From Hybos culiciformis (taxonomy: Eukaryota; Arthropoda; Insecta; Diptera; Hybotidae), in assembly GCA_964007475.1 (NCBI GenBank), contig OZ023273.1, positions 18,179,922 through 18,243,921 on the forward strand: a stretch of 64,000 nucleotides of DNA. The letters run 5' to 3'. Positions 10,791 to 22,750 of this stretch are shown here, piece by piece (within the stretch, counting starts at the first letter, position 1; each line of letters opens with the position of its first letter). Both the position numbers and the translations under genes were made by a program. A model generated the notes under the pieces. That model searched no databases. It was not told where the DNA came from and worked only from the letters and a program-made list of their open reading frames with translations.

Positions 10791-13501
10791 CTGTTCAAAG
10801 TGAGATCAAAGATCGAAGACACTCGTAAGACTTTAATGTATTTTCGAAAATTACAGGTTTAAGTTTTGAGATTAATATTCAAGATATATTTTTATTTTGT
10901 TTTATCATTGGGGCATATTTATAATGTAAAGTTGGATTACATTGTTCTATTAACACAAAACGTTTTCCAAACATAATGAAATTTAATTGTTTGAATTGAA
11001 CTCCCAAAACAAAAATTTAAATATTAAATTGAAAAAATGTGATGTGACCTTTAATTATTTTGAAGAGTTACATACAATATATTATAATTAATAATTATAT
11101 TGAAAATAATATTTGTATTAATAAAATCAAAACTGAAAATGCAAATAAATTTAACAAAATCAAAATAAAAATTTCTAAAAAATTAATAAAAATTTCTAAA
11201 TCATTGCTACATGTCCGTATTTGAAAGTTTATGTAAAGGTTTTGGTTAAAAGTTTTATACCAAAAAATCAAATAATATTAATAAATTGAGGTATATGGAA
11301 ATTTCAAATTCGAAGTATTTCCAAAAAAAAATCAATACTTAATTAGAAAACAAATGTCCATCAAAAGTACGCATGTTATGCATACATCTTATCCTTAAGA
11401 ATATTGACAACTTTATCTTATTTTTATCAAAGGTGTTATCATTTAATCTCTATAATATAGTATGCCTAATATAGGAATATAGCATAGCTAAAATATATTA
11501 TACATATTAATCTCAAAAATCTTAAACATAAATTTAAAACAGTAATTATCATTATTTTTAACATAAACCATTATATTACCACCAAATTATTTTTTGGTTA
11601 ATTTTATTGAAATGAGAATGTTATTTTCTTTTACATATAAATATGTAAAAAAAAAAAAGTGCATGTAAATTAAATGTGAAAATTTTGAGTGAACCGATAG
11701 ATTTTACAATATCATAGCTTCCATTAAAAATTTCAAACTACTTGTGTTTTCCGAAACCAAATGATGCTGCTTAAAATGTTTTAGTAATCAATTATATTTT
11801 TAAAAGCATGAATTTTTGGACATACAGAGATTTTTTTTTTAATTCTTAAATTAAACCTATAAAAATAATATATTTACAAAAATGGAATCAATAAATTTAT
11901 GATTTACATGTCCATAACAAGTGTTTATATATGCAATATGCAAATGAAGTATATTTGGTTGATGTACTTAAATATATAATGTATTTTTTTTATAGAAATG
12001 AATCATAGCTCTTCAAACCTCGTTAAATGTTTCATAACACTGGTTTTTTGCCATTACAAAAATCTAATGATAAGTTACAATATGTTAAAAAAAAAAATTA
12101 TTAAATTTTTTATCGTTCTTATTTCAACTTTGTTTATGTTTCTTACAAGTTACCTTTTCATAAGCTATTTTTGATTTTTTTTTTATTGTTGCTTATTCGT
12201 TATTTTATTTATTACTATTTACTTTAAAATTTTTTAGTATTTTTAATACTTAATTTAACAAAAATATTAAATAAACTAAAAAATATATATACAACAAATC
12301 TTAAAAAAATATTTTTTTACTACATATATTTGGTTACAATAATGTGTTTTTTTTTTAAATTTGGGAAAGAATTTTGAAGTTGAAAACTACTAAAAAAAAT
12401 AATTTCGACGACGTGATTTGATTTAGCTGGAAATTTATGAATATTAAAATGACAGAAATGTAACATTTAAAAATATGCGATTTATGGATTTTGATTTTAT
12501 TGAATCCGTACATTATTATATTTTGCAGAAACAGAAATATTTCATATTTTATTGTATCATTTTGATTGTTCGATGGCCATTCAAAGAAGAAAATTCAAGA
12601 TAACAAAAGCACCTTAACAAAAACGTTGATTAAAACAAACGTTTATAATAAAAAAAGTTTTAATATTAGACTGTTGTAGATTTTATTTACTTAGTTTTGA
12701 AAAAGAAAGCCTGAATGAAATTCGAATGATTTTGATGATAATCTGTTCAATTTAGTGGAATAAAAAAAGTATAATATTAAAAATTACAAATAGAACTAGG
12801 TACTTTCTAAGAAAAATATTAATCGAATAAAAATTTGTTAAACTTAAATCCTGCTAAATTGTTAACTCTGAATCTCTATAATAATAAAGAATTTTTTGTC
12901 TAAATTAAAAAAAAAATTTATTATATTTTTATTCTGTGAGGTAAAAATTATAGAAAATGGAAAAAATTGTAATTTTTAATTATCATAAACTCCAAATTGT
13001 CTAATTTTGGAGTTTTTAATCTTTGATTAATTTAATTTTTTTGGCTGGATTTTATCCAGTTTTATAATAATTTAAGCGCAATTTTTATTGAATGAATATT
13101 AATCTATCTTTTCAACCAATACTTTAAAAAGAATTGTTGAAAAGGTTTAAATCTAATTTTGTAAATTAATTATTTTAATACTAATAAATAAATATGAACT
13201 TTTTATGTACACAAGATATTAAAACTATAATAATTAAGAGAATTTGAAAAGAAAAGAATACAAAATATTTCAAATTTTAAAAATTTACTATTATTAATTC
13301 TTTTTAATTCTAATGAAAGATATTAATAATTTTTTAGAATCATAATTCATTTTTTATTGAAAGTGTAAACTTCAATAATTAGAAAAACAGAAATAAATTT
13401 ATAATTTTCGAACTCAATATTCTCTTTGCTGTTATTCACAGAAGCACATAAACTTTAGATTAGTGTTAAAAAAAAATAACTTTCATCATTTTGTACTTTA
13501 C
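10791..13501. other. Dys intron 11
   Basis: 2.7 kb, extremely AT rich, with many homopolymers. I found no exon, tRNA or transposon terminus on either strand. Confidence 0.6.
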
Positions 13502-13586
13502 CTTTACTATTCCAATCACTTGGGAATGTAATGTTTCAATTTCTGGATCAGAGACATTTATTCTTTCTAAATCTTTTTCCATAGTT
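13502..13586 (-). CDS. Dys: dystrophin exon 11
   Basis: 85 bp, phase 2 in and phase 0 out (donor GTAAAG). Encodes RTMEKDLERINVSDPEIETL and HSQVIGIVK, a helical rod segment that continues exon 10. Confidence 0.85.
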
Positions 13587-13695
13587 CTAAGAAAATAACA
13601 AAAGAAAACATGTATATATATAAAAATTTATAATCAATACCTTTTTAAAACACATAATGATTTTGCCAAAAAAATTTAGTTAATTTTCTATTTAC

Positions 13696-14195
13696 CTCAA
13701 TGTTTCAATAGATATGTTATCCAAATTTTGTAATGTCGATTTCATTTCATTTAAGCGTTTAATCACATCAACACTAGATAATTTTAAATATTTTTTCTTT
13801 AGTGAATCTATTTTTTGACGAACATCTTCCATGTAAATTGGTTCACACTGATTACTATATTGATCATACAATAGTTCACATTGATCAAGTGCATCTTCAA
13901 TTTGTTGAAATTTCTCTGTTTTATTAGCTGAATAATTTTGGTCAAGAACTCTTAATAAAGTTTCCGCTAATTCATAATATTCATTCATTTGTTTAGCCAA
14001 TTTTAGCAATGATTCAAGTGAAATTTTTGACTGTGTTACATTTTCTCCAAGAGCATTATATAAATGCTTCAAAGCATCAATTCGTTGACTTAGATGCTTT
14101 GGATCCTTTGTAAATTTATCTTCACAAACTTTGCGTCCAGTTTTTATTGTTGTCTCAATATCACTTTTAATTTCAGAAAGCTTTCGATATATTTT
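13696..14195 (-). CDS. Dys: dystrophin exon 10, spectrin-type rod
   Basis: 500 bp, phase 0 in and phase 2 out. Starts KIYRKLSEIKSDIETTIKTG and continues with RKVCEDKFTKDPKHLSQRID and LYNALGENVTQ. This matches the distinctive vertebrate dystrophin stretch 'SEVKSEVEMVIKTGRQ...NPKELDERVTALKLHYNELG' closely enough to settle the identity and register. Coiled coil throughout. Confidence 0.93.
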
Positions 14196-14264
14196 CTTTA
14201 AAAAGTAAAAAACAAAAATAAATTAAATGATGTGTCAATAAATGTTTAAAAAAAAATTTATTAC

Positions 14265-14344
14265 TAAACAATGTTGATATTGATCTTGAACAGTCGACGG
14301 CCCGGCTGAAGCTACATCCAAAACAAGAGTCGTCCTTTCAATGT
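14265..14344 (-). CDS. Dys: dystrophin exon 9
   Basis: 80 bp, phase 1 in and phase 0 out (donor GTAATA). In this frame it reads IERTTLVLDVASAGPSTVQD; the other two frames stop. Requiring phase 1 fixes the donor chosen for exon 8. Confidence 0.75.
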
Positions 14345-14409
14345 CTGAAATTGGAATAAAATAGTTACATATTTTTCAAAATTCTTTTGACCAATTGTCG
14401 TCTTTTTAC

Positions 14410-14635
14410 TTCTCAGCTCAGCTAACGCTCTGCTTAATCGCGACTCATAGGCAGCTTGTGGGGCAGTACATTTATTTAATTTCATTTGACAGTTTTTATA
14501 TCGATCCTCTAATAAACTTAGTTGTTCTTTCAATCTATTTGCTGCTTCGTTATTTCCTTTCTTCATGTATCTTTCAATTAATTCGTGAACATCACATAAA
14601 TTTTTTTCACTTTCTAAAAATTCATCTTGTAATCG
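14410..14635 (-). CDS. Dys: dystrophin exon 8
   Basis: Phase 0 acceptor at CCCTTTTTAG. Encodes RLQDEFLESEKNLCDVHELI...TAPQAAYESRLSRALAELR, a coiled rod segment. The end is set at donor GTAAAA (14,409) because exon 9 needs phase 1. The frame stays open to a second GT at 14,368 (phase 0, would stop in exon 9), and a weaker GTCAAA donor in between would also give phase 1. The boundary is therefore uncertain by up to about 15 codons. Confidence 0.75.
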
Positions 14636-15240
14636 CTAAAAAGGGAAATATTTATTGATCTTTTTAAATTAAATCTAAGAAATATTGCAATTCAAGTAAC
14701 AAAAATCAGTTTATAATTTCAGAAATTATTGTAATTGATGTCTCGATATATTTTATGAGATCTTAATCAGTTTTAAGGCTTACTTTATCACGTGATCTAA
14801 ATATGAAACAATAACAATTCGTTGATGTAAAAATATCGAATTTTAACTGGCATAACTAGCGGTTATTTCAACATTATTATATTTTCGAAATTTTTTAATA
14901 CCTATAATGTAGATATATTCTCTCACCTAATTTCAAAAAATTTTAAATGACTTAGAGTGCTCAAGGAGACAGTACAGTAAGTATGAATTATCAAATTTTT
15001 TACTTTATATATTTTGTAAAAACTGATAATGGATTAAATTATAAATATATTAAATTAAAAAAAAAAAAGAAGCAATTTGAATACAAAGTTTTCCAAAAAT
15101 ATTAGACATGCAAAAGTTTTTATGAATTAAAAATCATATTTACAATAAAATTTTCTGTGCAAAATGAAGCATAAAAAATAATTAAGTAAATATTATGTTA
15201 ATGTTTTTTTTAGTTCAATAATTTTTTTTTTAACTCCTAC
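14636..15240. other. Dys intron 7
   Basis: 605 bp, AT rich, nothing recognised. Confidence 0.6.
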
Positions 15241-15402
15241 CTGAAAATCATGTGGGAGATCTTCAATTGTAACATCATTTTCTAAGTGCTCACTTAATTG
15301 TTCATCAACTCTTGTTAACCATTTTTCTAGTTTAGAAACACATTCTTCAGATTTTTCAGCCTGAGATACTTCCATTTCAAGAATTTCAGTTCGCTTTTTT
15401 GC
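15241..15402 (-). CDS. Dys: dystrophin exon 7
   Basis: 162 bp, phase 0 to phase 0 (acceptor ATATATAG, donor GTAGGA). Encodes 54 residues including KRTEILEMEVSQAEKSEECV and KLEKWLTRVDEQLSEHLEND, the 'xxWLxxxExxL' start of a spectrin repeat. Confidence 0.87.
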
Positions 15403-15586
15403 CTATATATACATTATGAAAATGAATTTTTTTATGTACGATAAAAATAAATAAAGTAGGTATAGGTATATATGCAAATTAAATAAAAAATAAGGTAGTT
15501 ATATTTTTAAGAGCCCATGCTTCATGCAAAGAATTTGAAATTTTATGAAAATATTTAATATTTATTATTCTTTTTTTTTAACTTAC

Positions 15587-15739
15587 CTTCCTTTCTAAAT
15601 GATTCCAGCGTTCAATTAGACTGTCAACTTCTTTTTGAATTACTTCTTTCATAAAACCCAATTCAATCAATTCTGCACCAATTTCTTGAATTTTTTCAAG
15701 ACGTTCATCCGAATGATTTCGCAAATTATTTTCAAGATC
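15587..15739 (-). CDS. Dys: dystrophin exon 6
   Basis: 153 bp, phase 0 to phase 0 (acceptor ATTTCAG, donor GTAAGT). Encodes DLENNLRNHSDERLEKIQEI and ends VDSLIERWNHLERK, the Trp-containing third helix of a spectrin repeat. Confidence 0.88.
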
Positions 15740-16272
15740 CTGAAATAAAAAAGTAAGTATAAATATAAATATAAATATAAATATCTATAATAATGTACCT
15801 ATAATAACGTACCTATATTTATGTAACTATTTTACGGAAATTTAGTTTTATTCAATAATTAATATACCTAGGTACACGACATATATAAAGGTTAAACAAA
15901 ATATTAATATTTTTATATAATATAAATTTTTGTCGATGTTAGTTCAAGGAAATTTTTCCTCAATATTCTTAATACAGAGGCATTGGTGTTTGTTGCAATA
16001 ATAAATAAATAAGTATTTTTGATTTTAGTAGTTTTTTAATCATACAGTTTTTTACAATTATTATCAACAATAATTATTATTTTTTAATTTTTATATTTTC
16101 TATTAAAGTTGGAATGTGATGGTTAATGAATATAATCAAACATTTTTTGAGCACAATAAATAAGTTAATCATTTTACACTCATACATGTTTTGTATGAGT
16201 ACATTTTTTGCTTTTGAGCAAATAAAATGCTTCTAATTTCTAATATACATTTGATACAGCAATTGTCAACAA
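15740..16272. other. Dys intron 5, left part
   Basis: Contains a short (ATAAAT)n run near 15,755-15,783. Otherwise featureless up to the tRNA-Leu gene. Confidence 0.55.
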
Positions 16273-16352
16273 GTCAGGTTGGCCGAGCGGTCTAAGGCGC
16301 TGGTTTTAGGCACCAGTCCGAAAGGGCGTGGGTTCGAATCCCACCGCTGTCA
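16273..16352 (+). tRNA. tRNA-Leu (anticodon TAG), chimeric and probably defective
   Basis: 80 nt; loop TTTAGGC gives anticodon TAG, and the D-arm, variable arm and T-arm (GTGGG/TTCGAAT/CCCAC) are good. The acceptor is GTCAGGT against CGCTGTC, with mismatches at 2:71, 6:67 and 7:66. The 5' part plus 7 nt of flank (TCAACAA) equals the tRNA-Leu-TAA gene at 999, while the 3' part is that of a Leu-(T/A)AG gene. It looks like a recombination or gene-conversion product, and may be a pseudogene. Confidence 0.85.
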
Positions 16353-17146
16353 GTACCTTTTTGTCAAGAAAATTGTTTAAAAAAATGCTTTTGACAATTG
16401 TGATTGAAAATTATAAAATAATTTAAATAAATCCGAAAAATTAAAAGTCCGTCGAATCTTAATTAATTTGTACAAAGAAAGTTAACATATTAATCAAACT
16501 CTTTAGGTTATTTGAAAAAATAACTTGCTGAAAAATTTACCACAAATTAGGTACCTAAAAAAGAATAACGAATAACGAAAAAAATCGACCACACTGAACT
16601 TATATCGTTGTGGAAGCGCACAGAATATGAATATGTATAATGGACTCAAAATTTTTAATGGATTACAATTAGAAATAAGAAACGAAAGAAATATTAGCAG
16701 TTTTAAAAAAAAAATTATTCAATACCTACATAAAAAATAATTATAGTTAAGTTTTATTGATGTAGGATATTATATATTTTGATGAAAACTAAGTTAAAAA
16801 TAAAAAAAAAATTGTAAATTAAATAATAGTTTAAATAATCTAAATAAATGAAATAAATAAATAAAAATAAAAACTTGCGTTAATCCTTTTTAGAAATCGA
16901 TTTTCAATTTTTAAGTAGTTATTTCATATAAATTTTTTTGCTATATGATTCTCCTCTATCTATGAGATTTTGTTTTTTTTTTCTTTAGAAGACATTTTCA
17001 AATTTCATCAATACTTTTATTTTATTTTAAACACTTTCAAAAAGAATTTCAAGTCAAATAAAAATCTATAAAATTTTTTTTGTAGATGGAGCAAAATAAT
17101 AAAAGTGGATAAAAATTTATATTATTTTTAAAACACCCCTTCCAAT
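16353..17146. other. Dys intron 5, between tRNA genes
   Basis: AT-rich spacer. No exon or repeat recognised. Confidence 0.5.
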
Positions 17147-17218
17147 GCGTTGGTGGTGTAATGGTTAGCATAGTTGCCTTCCAAGCAGTTGATCCGGGTT
17201 CGATTCCCGGCCTACGCA
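17147..17218 (+). tRNA. tRNA-Gly (anticodon TCC), copy 3
   Basis: 72-nt gene identical to the other Gly-TCC copies, including the U5:U68 mismatch, and with the same trailer CACTATGTTTTTTT acting as Pol III terminator. Opposite orientation to copies 1, 2 and 4. Confidence 0.93.
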
Positions 17219-17655
17219 CTATGTTTTTTTTGCGCCTTTGTAGTTTTTTTTTTTTTAAATAATTATTAAAACTGAAATCCTGAAAACAGTTTTCGAAACT
17301 TTATTTTTATGTATTTTAATTAAAATGTTCTTTCTATAATTAATAATTTTTCGTGTTAGACACATTAATTCACGTCCCGAAAATGGTAAAAATATAATAT
17401 TCACAAGCTGAAGGTACATACTATTAAGTTTAATACTCGTAGGTATCTAGATATACAGATACATAATTGTCACATCACCAAAAAAATAAAGAGAATGTAT
17501 AATTAATGTGAAAAGTGAACCTTTTTCATATATAAATTTCAAAATAATTGTTTGTGGAACTTCAAGCAACTTTAGTAATCTTCAAAAATGTATCATTCAA
17601 TTACAAAGAACTCCAACAAAAAATAAGTTATTCGATGGATGGAGTATTAGAAATA

Positions 17656-18152
17656 CACCCAATACACGGTAGATTGGTACCGTGTAAAAAAAATCGTGTA
17701 AAAAAAAGACACACAGTAATGGAAAAAAATTAGATAGGTTCTATAACATCAAAAGGCCTACAAAAATTAATAATTTGGTAAAACAAGCAAAAATGTAGTT
17801 TTTCTATATATTCATGTCTGTTTTATTTTACATATTATAAACATTATTCAGTTTTTAAAATAAAAAAATAGCTTCTAAAAGTAAACAAAATAAAAAATAT
17901 TCACATATTCACGGAACATACAAATAACATTATAGAAATAAAAATAAAGTTTAAAAATAAAAAATATTCACATATTCAAGGAACATAAAAATGATATTGT
18001 AGAACTAAAAACAAAGAACCGCAAAATAATTCTCGCGTAAATTTTGTCCGTGGCAAAAAATAAATCGTGTAAAAAAAGGATAAGTTTATTTTTGTCAACC
18101 GAGTTATTTCAAAATCGTGAAAAAAAAGACCATGTAAAAAAAGAATTGGGTG
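17656..18152. mobile_element. TA-flanked mariner-like MITE (copy A)
   Basis: 497 bp between TA dinucleotides (17654-55, 18153-54). The termini are inverted: CACCCAATACACGG at left, and the reverse complement at right reads CACCCAATTCTTTTTTTACA. The interior repeats ACACGGT / TCGTGTAAAAAAA motifs in both directions and has no convincing ORF. It is related to the element at 55,490-56,096. TA duplication and size suggest a Tc1/mariner-type non-autonomous element. Confidence 0.65.
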
Positions 18153-18172
18153 TAGTCAAGTCAAAAAACAAG

Positions 18173-18244
18173 TGCGTAGGCCGGGAATCGAACCCGGATC
18201 AACTGCTTGGAAGGCAACTATGCTAACCATTACACCACCAACGC
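18173..18244 (-). tRNA. tRNA-Gly (anticodon TCC), copy 4
   Basis: Same gene as the other three Gly-TCC copies, with the U5:U68 mismatch. It begins 20 bp from the end of MITE copy A, and the A run at 18,163-18,168 is its minus-strand T terminator. Confidence 0.93.
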
Positions 18245-18582
18245 TATATTCATTTGGTCAAAATTGTCTATTAAATGTTGAATGTGTTTTTTTATATACA
18301 AAATATTAAAATTCTACTATGTAAACATAAAAAAATAAACATATAAAAAAAACCAAACAAACAAACAAATAATATACACAACAAATGAAAATTTCATTCT
18401 TGTTATTTCAAAAATCTGTTGCAATCGAACCAGAAATGAGAATCAACTTTTCATCAAACTAAATTTCTCTTTTTTTGTGAAAATTTGTTGTAACAAAGAA
18501 AAACCGGATTTTTTTTATGTTTTTTTTAATTATATTTATTTAAAAGTTGGATTTGTTTGTTTGAGATAAAAAGAATTATATT

Positions 18583-18673
18583 TCCTTCGAGCCGGATTTG
18601 AACCAGCGACCTATGGATTTCAGCGCTTAGTATCATCTACAGTCCACCGCTCTACCAACTGAGCTATCGAAGG
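18583..18673 (-). tRNA. tRNA-Tyr (anticodon GTA) with 18-nt intron
   Basis: Mature sequence as at 1907-1997. The intron (18,619-18,636) differs in sequence but keeps the 18-nt length and the same insertion point after position 37. Confidence 0.94.
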
Positions 18674-18893
18674 ATATTTAAATTGTCTGACAAAACTGTC
18701 ATTTAAAAAATTAGAGCAATTTACTTGACAAACAACAAATCTACAAAGCTACAAAGCAACTTATAAAATACAGGTAAAGAAAACAAAACATCTATTGAAA
18801 TCAATTTTGCTTGGATAAACAAGAATTTTTTGAAGTTTTTGCATTTATTGTGAGTAGGTGTCACGAAACTACATATGTGTAGCCCGTATAACA

Positions 18894-18985
18894 CCTTCGA
18901 TAGCTCAGTTGGTAGAGCGGTGGACTGTAGAAGTAAATGTAGAGCTGATATCCATAGGTCGCTGGTTCAAATCCGGCTCGAAGGA
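18894..18985 (+). tRNA. tRNA-Tyr (anticodon GTA) with 19-nt intron
   Basis: Same 73-nt mature tRNA as the two minus-strand Tyr copies, with a third intron sequence of 19 nt (18,931-18,949). It lies head to head with the Tyr gene at 18,583-18,673. There is no strong T run immediately after the 3' end, so the terminator is further downstream or weak. Confidence 0.93.
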
Positions 18986-19190
18986 GCTATATATATTATA
19001 GTCATATAGTAGTCATATTAATATTATTTAATTTATGTAATTGAGTAAAAAAAAAGAATTGAAATAATTTAAATCTTAGTTAACTATTATATGAAAAAAC
19101 GGTAAGTATTCTTCCCTCAAATTATTATTGAATTTAAATTTTAAAAGTGAGTTAAAAATTTACTTTAATATTAGAATTGAAAAAAATGAA

Positions 19191-19273
19191 TGTCAGGTGT
19201 GGGGTTCGAACCCACGCTCACATTGTGAACCAGAGCTTAAATCTGGCGCCTTAGACCGCTCGGCCAACCTGAC
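19191..19273 (-). tRNA. tRNA-Leu (anticodon TAA)
   Basis: 83 nt, mature sequence identical to 999-1081, acceptor fully paired. Last gene of the cluster inside Dys intron 5. Confidence 0.95.
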
Positions 19274-19669
19274 AGCGAATTGCCAGCATCTAGATTTTTA
19301 GGACGCCAAATAAAAACAAGAGAAACGAATACGGCTAGGCTGTCTCTGCTGCCTATTATAATTTTTCTGTATTAAATTATTTTTGTATTTTTCAATAAAT
19401 ATACAAGTTATATTCGTCTCATTTGAATATAGAATGATCCTAATACACTATCTACTTATAGTAAATTTAAATTTTGAATTCACCAAACTATAAAATGTAT
19501 TTAATAGATATATAGTAGGTATCTATTATTATTAATTTGAAATTGATAAATTCAAAGAATTAAACTATCACGGAAGTTTTTTCTCACAGATATTCTATAT
19601 TATAAATGAATTATTACTACCTACTATTTTTATATTTATGTTAATTAAATAAAATCAAATCAAACTTAC
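19274..19669. other. Dys intron 5, right part
   Basis: Spacer between the tRNA cluster and exon 5. Nothing else recognised. Confidence 0.5.
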
Positions 19670-20385
19670 ATCTAATTCTTCCATAATTTCTTCAGCATCA
19701 GCTGCATTTTCAGGACTTTCTCTTAATTTTTTTTCCAATTTGTCTAAATAACCAGTTTCAGACACTGTTAATTTTTTTAATTCTCCCAATTGACTGGACA
19801 CATGTTCTAAGATTGCAGTCCTGTTATAAACTAATGATGTCACATCATTCCAACGTGAATTAAGTCTAGTGAACTTCATAGTCAAATATGTATATTTATT
19901 TTCAGATTTTTGTTTTTGAGTCATTAACTCGTGAATTTGTAATAAAATGTCACTGCCGGCTTCATTCAACTCTCTAAAACGTACAGTTTCTTTTTCACAA
20001 GTTTCTTTCAATATTTGAAATTTACTTTTAATTTGAAATAATTCATTGGAATTTGAAATTTCATCATTTCTATTTCTCGGTGTATTCATTTCTAAATCAT
20101 TAAGCCATAATTCTGTATTATGAACTCTTTGTAAAATTTCTTCAGTTTTTTGTAAAATTTGATGTAATTTCTTAGAGTTTTGATGATATTGATCTAAAAC
20201 TTTAGTATAATAATCATTTAATTTTTTAACTTTTTCATTTAAATAATCTTTGTGTTGTTGATCTGCACTTTTAATCAAAATCTCGCTGAAATTTCTTGAA
20301 CTTATAACATCAATTTCGATTTTCTTTAATTCTGTTGCATGCTCATCATATTCATGGGTTTGTTGTTGCAACAATTTTATTTCTC
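19670..20385 (-). CDS. Dys: dystrophin exon 5, spectrin-type rod
   Basis: 716 bp, phase 1 in and phase 0 out (GAT|GTAAGT). Encodes about 239 residues of long heptad helices with repeat-type Trp residues (NTELWLNDLEM; RLNSRWNDVTSLVY). The split Gly codon and following EIKLLQQQTHEYDEHATELK continue exon 4 in frame. Its donor opens the intron that holds tRNA cluster 2. Confidence 0.9.
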
Positions 20386-20754
20386 CTTAAAATAAATTTA
20401 GAATAGTTAATAATTTATATATAATAATATACCTAAATCAGTTTTTTAATTTCATTAAAATATACTTAAGACATTAAATACTTAAAAAATAGAGGATAAA
20501 ATAAATTCTTATATATTGAGCTTTTCTAACATTTTATTGTGTTATTAATTTAAATTACGTATACTAACAAAAAAAATTAAAATATTTTAATTTTTTATAA
20601 TGCAATATTAAATTTCCAAGAAAAAAAATTTACAATACAATGGTTTCAAATTTAAATACCAGTCAATAAAATGTTTTCCGAATAAAAATAACCTACATAT
20701 ATTTTACCAAAAATATTGTTTCTGTGAGAATAAAATTTAAAAAATTGTATTTAC
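20386..20754. other. Dys intron 4
   Basis: 369 bp AT-rich intron. Nothing recognised. Confidence 0.6.
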
Positions 20755-22575
20755 CTAAAACGAAAGGATCTGTTTTTAAAGTTGTTTCTAAATTTTGTAA
20801 ATTTTGGAAAATATTTTCATATTCAGTTTCAAAGTGATTTAGATTTTCTATTGAAGTATTTTGTTTTATAATTCTTTCATTTATTAAATCAGGTAATTTA
20901 GCCCATATTTCAATAAAGTCTTTTATCAAAGTTGTATCATTTTTCTCAACGATATAATTAAAATCTTCTTGCAAATCCTGACACTTTAATTTCAATACAT
21001 TTAATTTATTCAAATTTGCGTTCATTTTTATAGAATCAGCGACTACAACATTCACATTATCAACTTCGGCTATAAAATCTTGTAATAATTTTAATTTTTG
21101 ATTTGATTCATCAGGTTCTCCCCATTTCTCATGAATTAAGCTTAAAATAGCTCGTTTCATGTCAATCCAGCTTTCATAGAAAATTTGAAAATCATTTTTC
21201 CATTCAATTTCAGTTAAAGTTGAAGTTATTTCTTTTGCATCAGAAATTTCTTTAGAAAGTGAATCCATATCGTTTAAGCGGTTTTCTAAATCTTTTTTGG
21301 TAGCATTGTTAGCATGTTGCTTATACCAGTCCCGTGAATCTGCTAAAACTAATTTGAAACCTGTCAAACTTTTATAAAATTTTTCTTTGGCTATCAAATG
21401 AGAAATTTCAGTTTTCTGCTGTTCTAAATTTTCTCCCATTTCTTCGTAACGTTGGCAAATTTGATTAACTTGAGTATCTTCCAGATTCAAATTTTGTACG
21501 CTATCTTCTATTAAACATTGTTTGAGCAAAATGTTCAGCTCAGAAGGTAAATTATGCTTATGTTTCCATTCTTTTTCGACAGCTTCCAAAATTTCGGATT
21601 GATTTCTTAAACTTTGCCGTTGTAAAAACTTTGATTTCTCTTCTAAATTTTCGAGAAAATTAAATGCTTCCAAAATTTTTCCTTCGAGTATATAGTGTTT
21701 TTCTGATTTTTGTAATTTTCTTTTTTTATTTGATTGTGGTGATAATTCAGGATCATCATAATGTTCACCAAATTTTATTATCATTTGATAGTCAACCCAT
21801 GATTGTGGTCGTTCTATTCTTTTTTCGTCTATTTTTTTCGCAAACTTAAATCCCATATGTTCAATTCTTCTCATTTGAATATCAACAATTTGCTTAAGTG
21901 CATCTAAGCGATCTTCTAAATTTTCTATTTGTACTAATGCATTGTCATTATCATCTGAATTTTCTTGCATTGAACTTTCAATCATTTGTTTTAAATCCTC
22001 TAAATATCTTTGGAGCTCATTTAAATCTGAATCGCAATAACCTAAATCATTCATTCGTCTTGTTATCGAACCAATTTCTTGTAATTCTATAGACTCCATT
22101 GTTTTCAAATCTTTTTCGCGTGCGTCCATCCATTGCATAATTATTTTATACTGATGGAGTTTCTCAGAACGAATCTCATTCCACTTAATGACGTGAGACC
22201 AACGTTCACCTAGAGCTGTCAATTTATCTTCTAAATCACAAAAGTTCCCAGATTCGTCATTAACAATTACCACCATATTGCTAAGAGCATCTACCAAATT
22301 TTGCTGTTGTTTCAAATCCGTTCGTAAGACATTCAAATCTTCTGTTTGCTTATCGATATCTTGCAGTGTAGGACCAAAATCACTCATTCTAGAAATACGA
22401 TCTTCAGCATTAGTCAAAAATATTCGAAGTTTTTCAATTTGTTCTGTTTGAAATTCAGCGAGACAATTTAAAATTCTTGATTGTACATCAAGGGCTCGAA
22501 CTCGTAAAGTTTCCCATCTTTCATTTAAAAGCACCATTTGTTGTCTTATTTCATTCTGGTCTTCTTGTGATAAAC
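20755..22575 (-). CDS. Dys: dystrophin exon 4, spectrin-type rod
   Basis: 1,821 bp (607 codons), phase 1 in and phase 1 out. Early residues MVLLNERWETLRVRALDVQS and MVVIVNDESGNFCDLEDKLT match the vertebrate dystrophin repeats 'MNLLNSRWECLRVASMEKQS' and 'MVVVVDESSG...LGDRW'. These are followed by LGERWSHVIKW and several more repeat units with Trp/Leu heptads. A hinge-like less regular part lies around ERPQSWVDYQMIIKFGEHYD. Long exons like this are common in insect rod domains. Confidence 0.93.
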
Positions 22576-22750
22576 CTAAAAAATATTAGAATTGAATTTT
22601 AATGTACAATTTTTTTCTTTGCTTTAAAGATTTTTAATATATTTAACAAATTTAAAAAAAGGACAACATGTTTTGCAACAGAATAAAAAAGATCTTCCAA
22701 ACATTATTCGCACTTAATTTGGGGAAAAAAATATTGATAATAATAATTAC

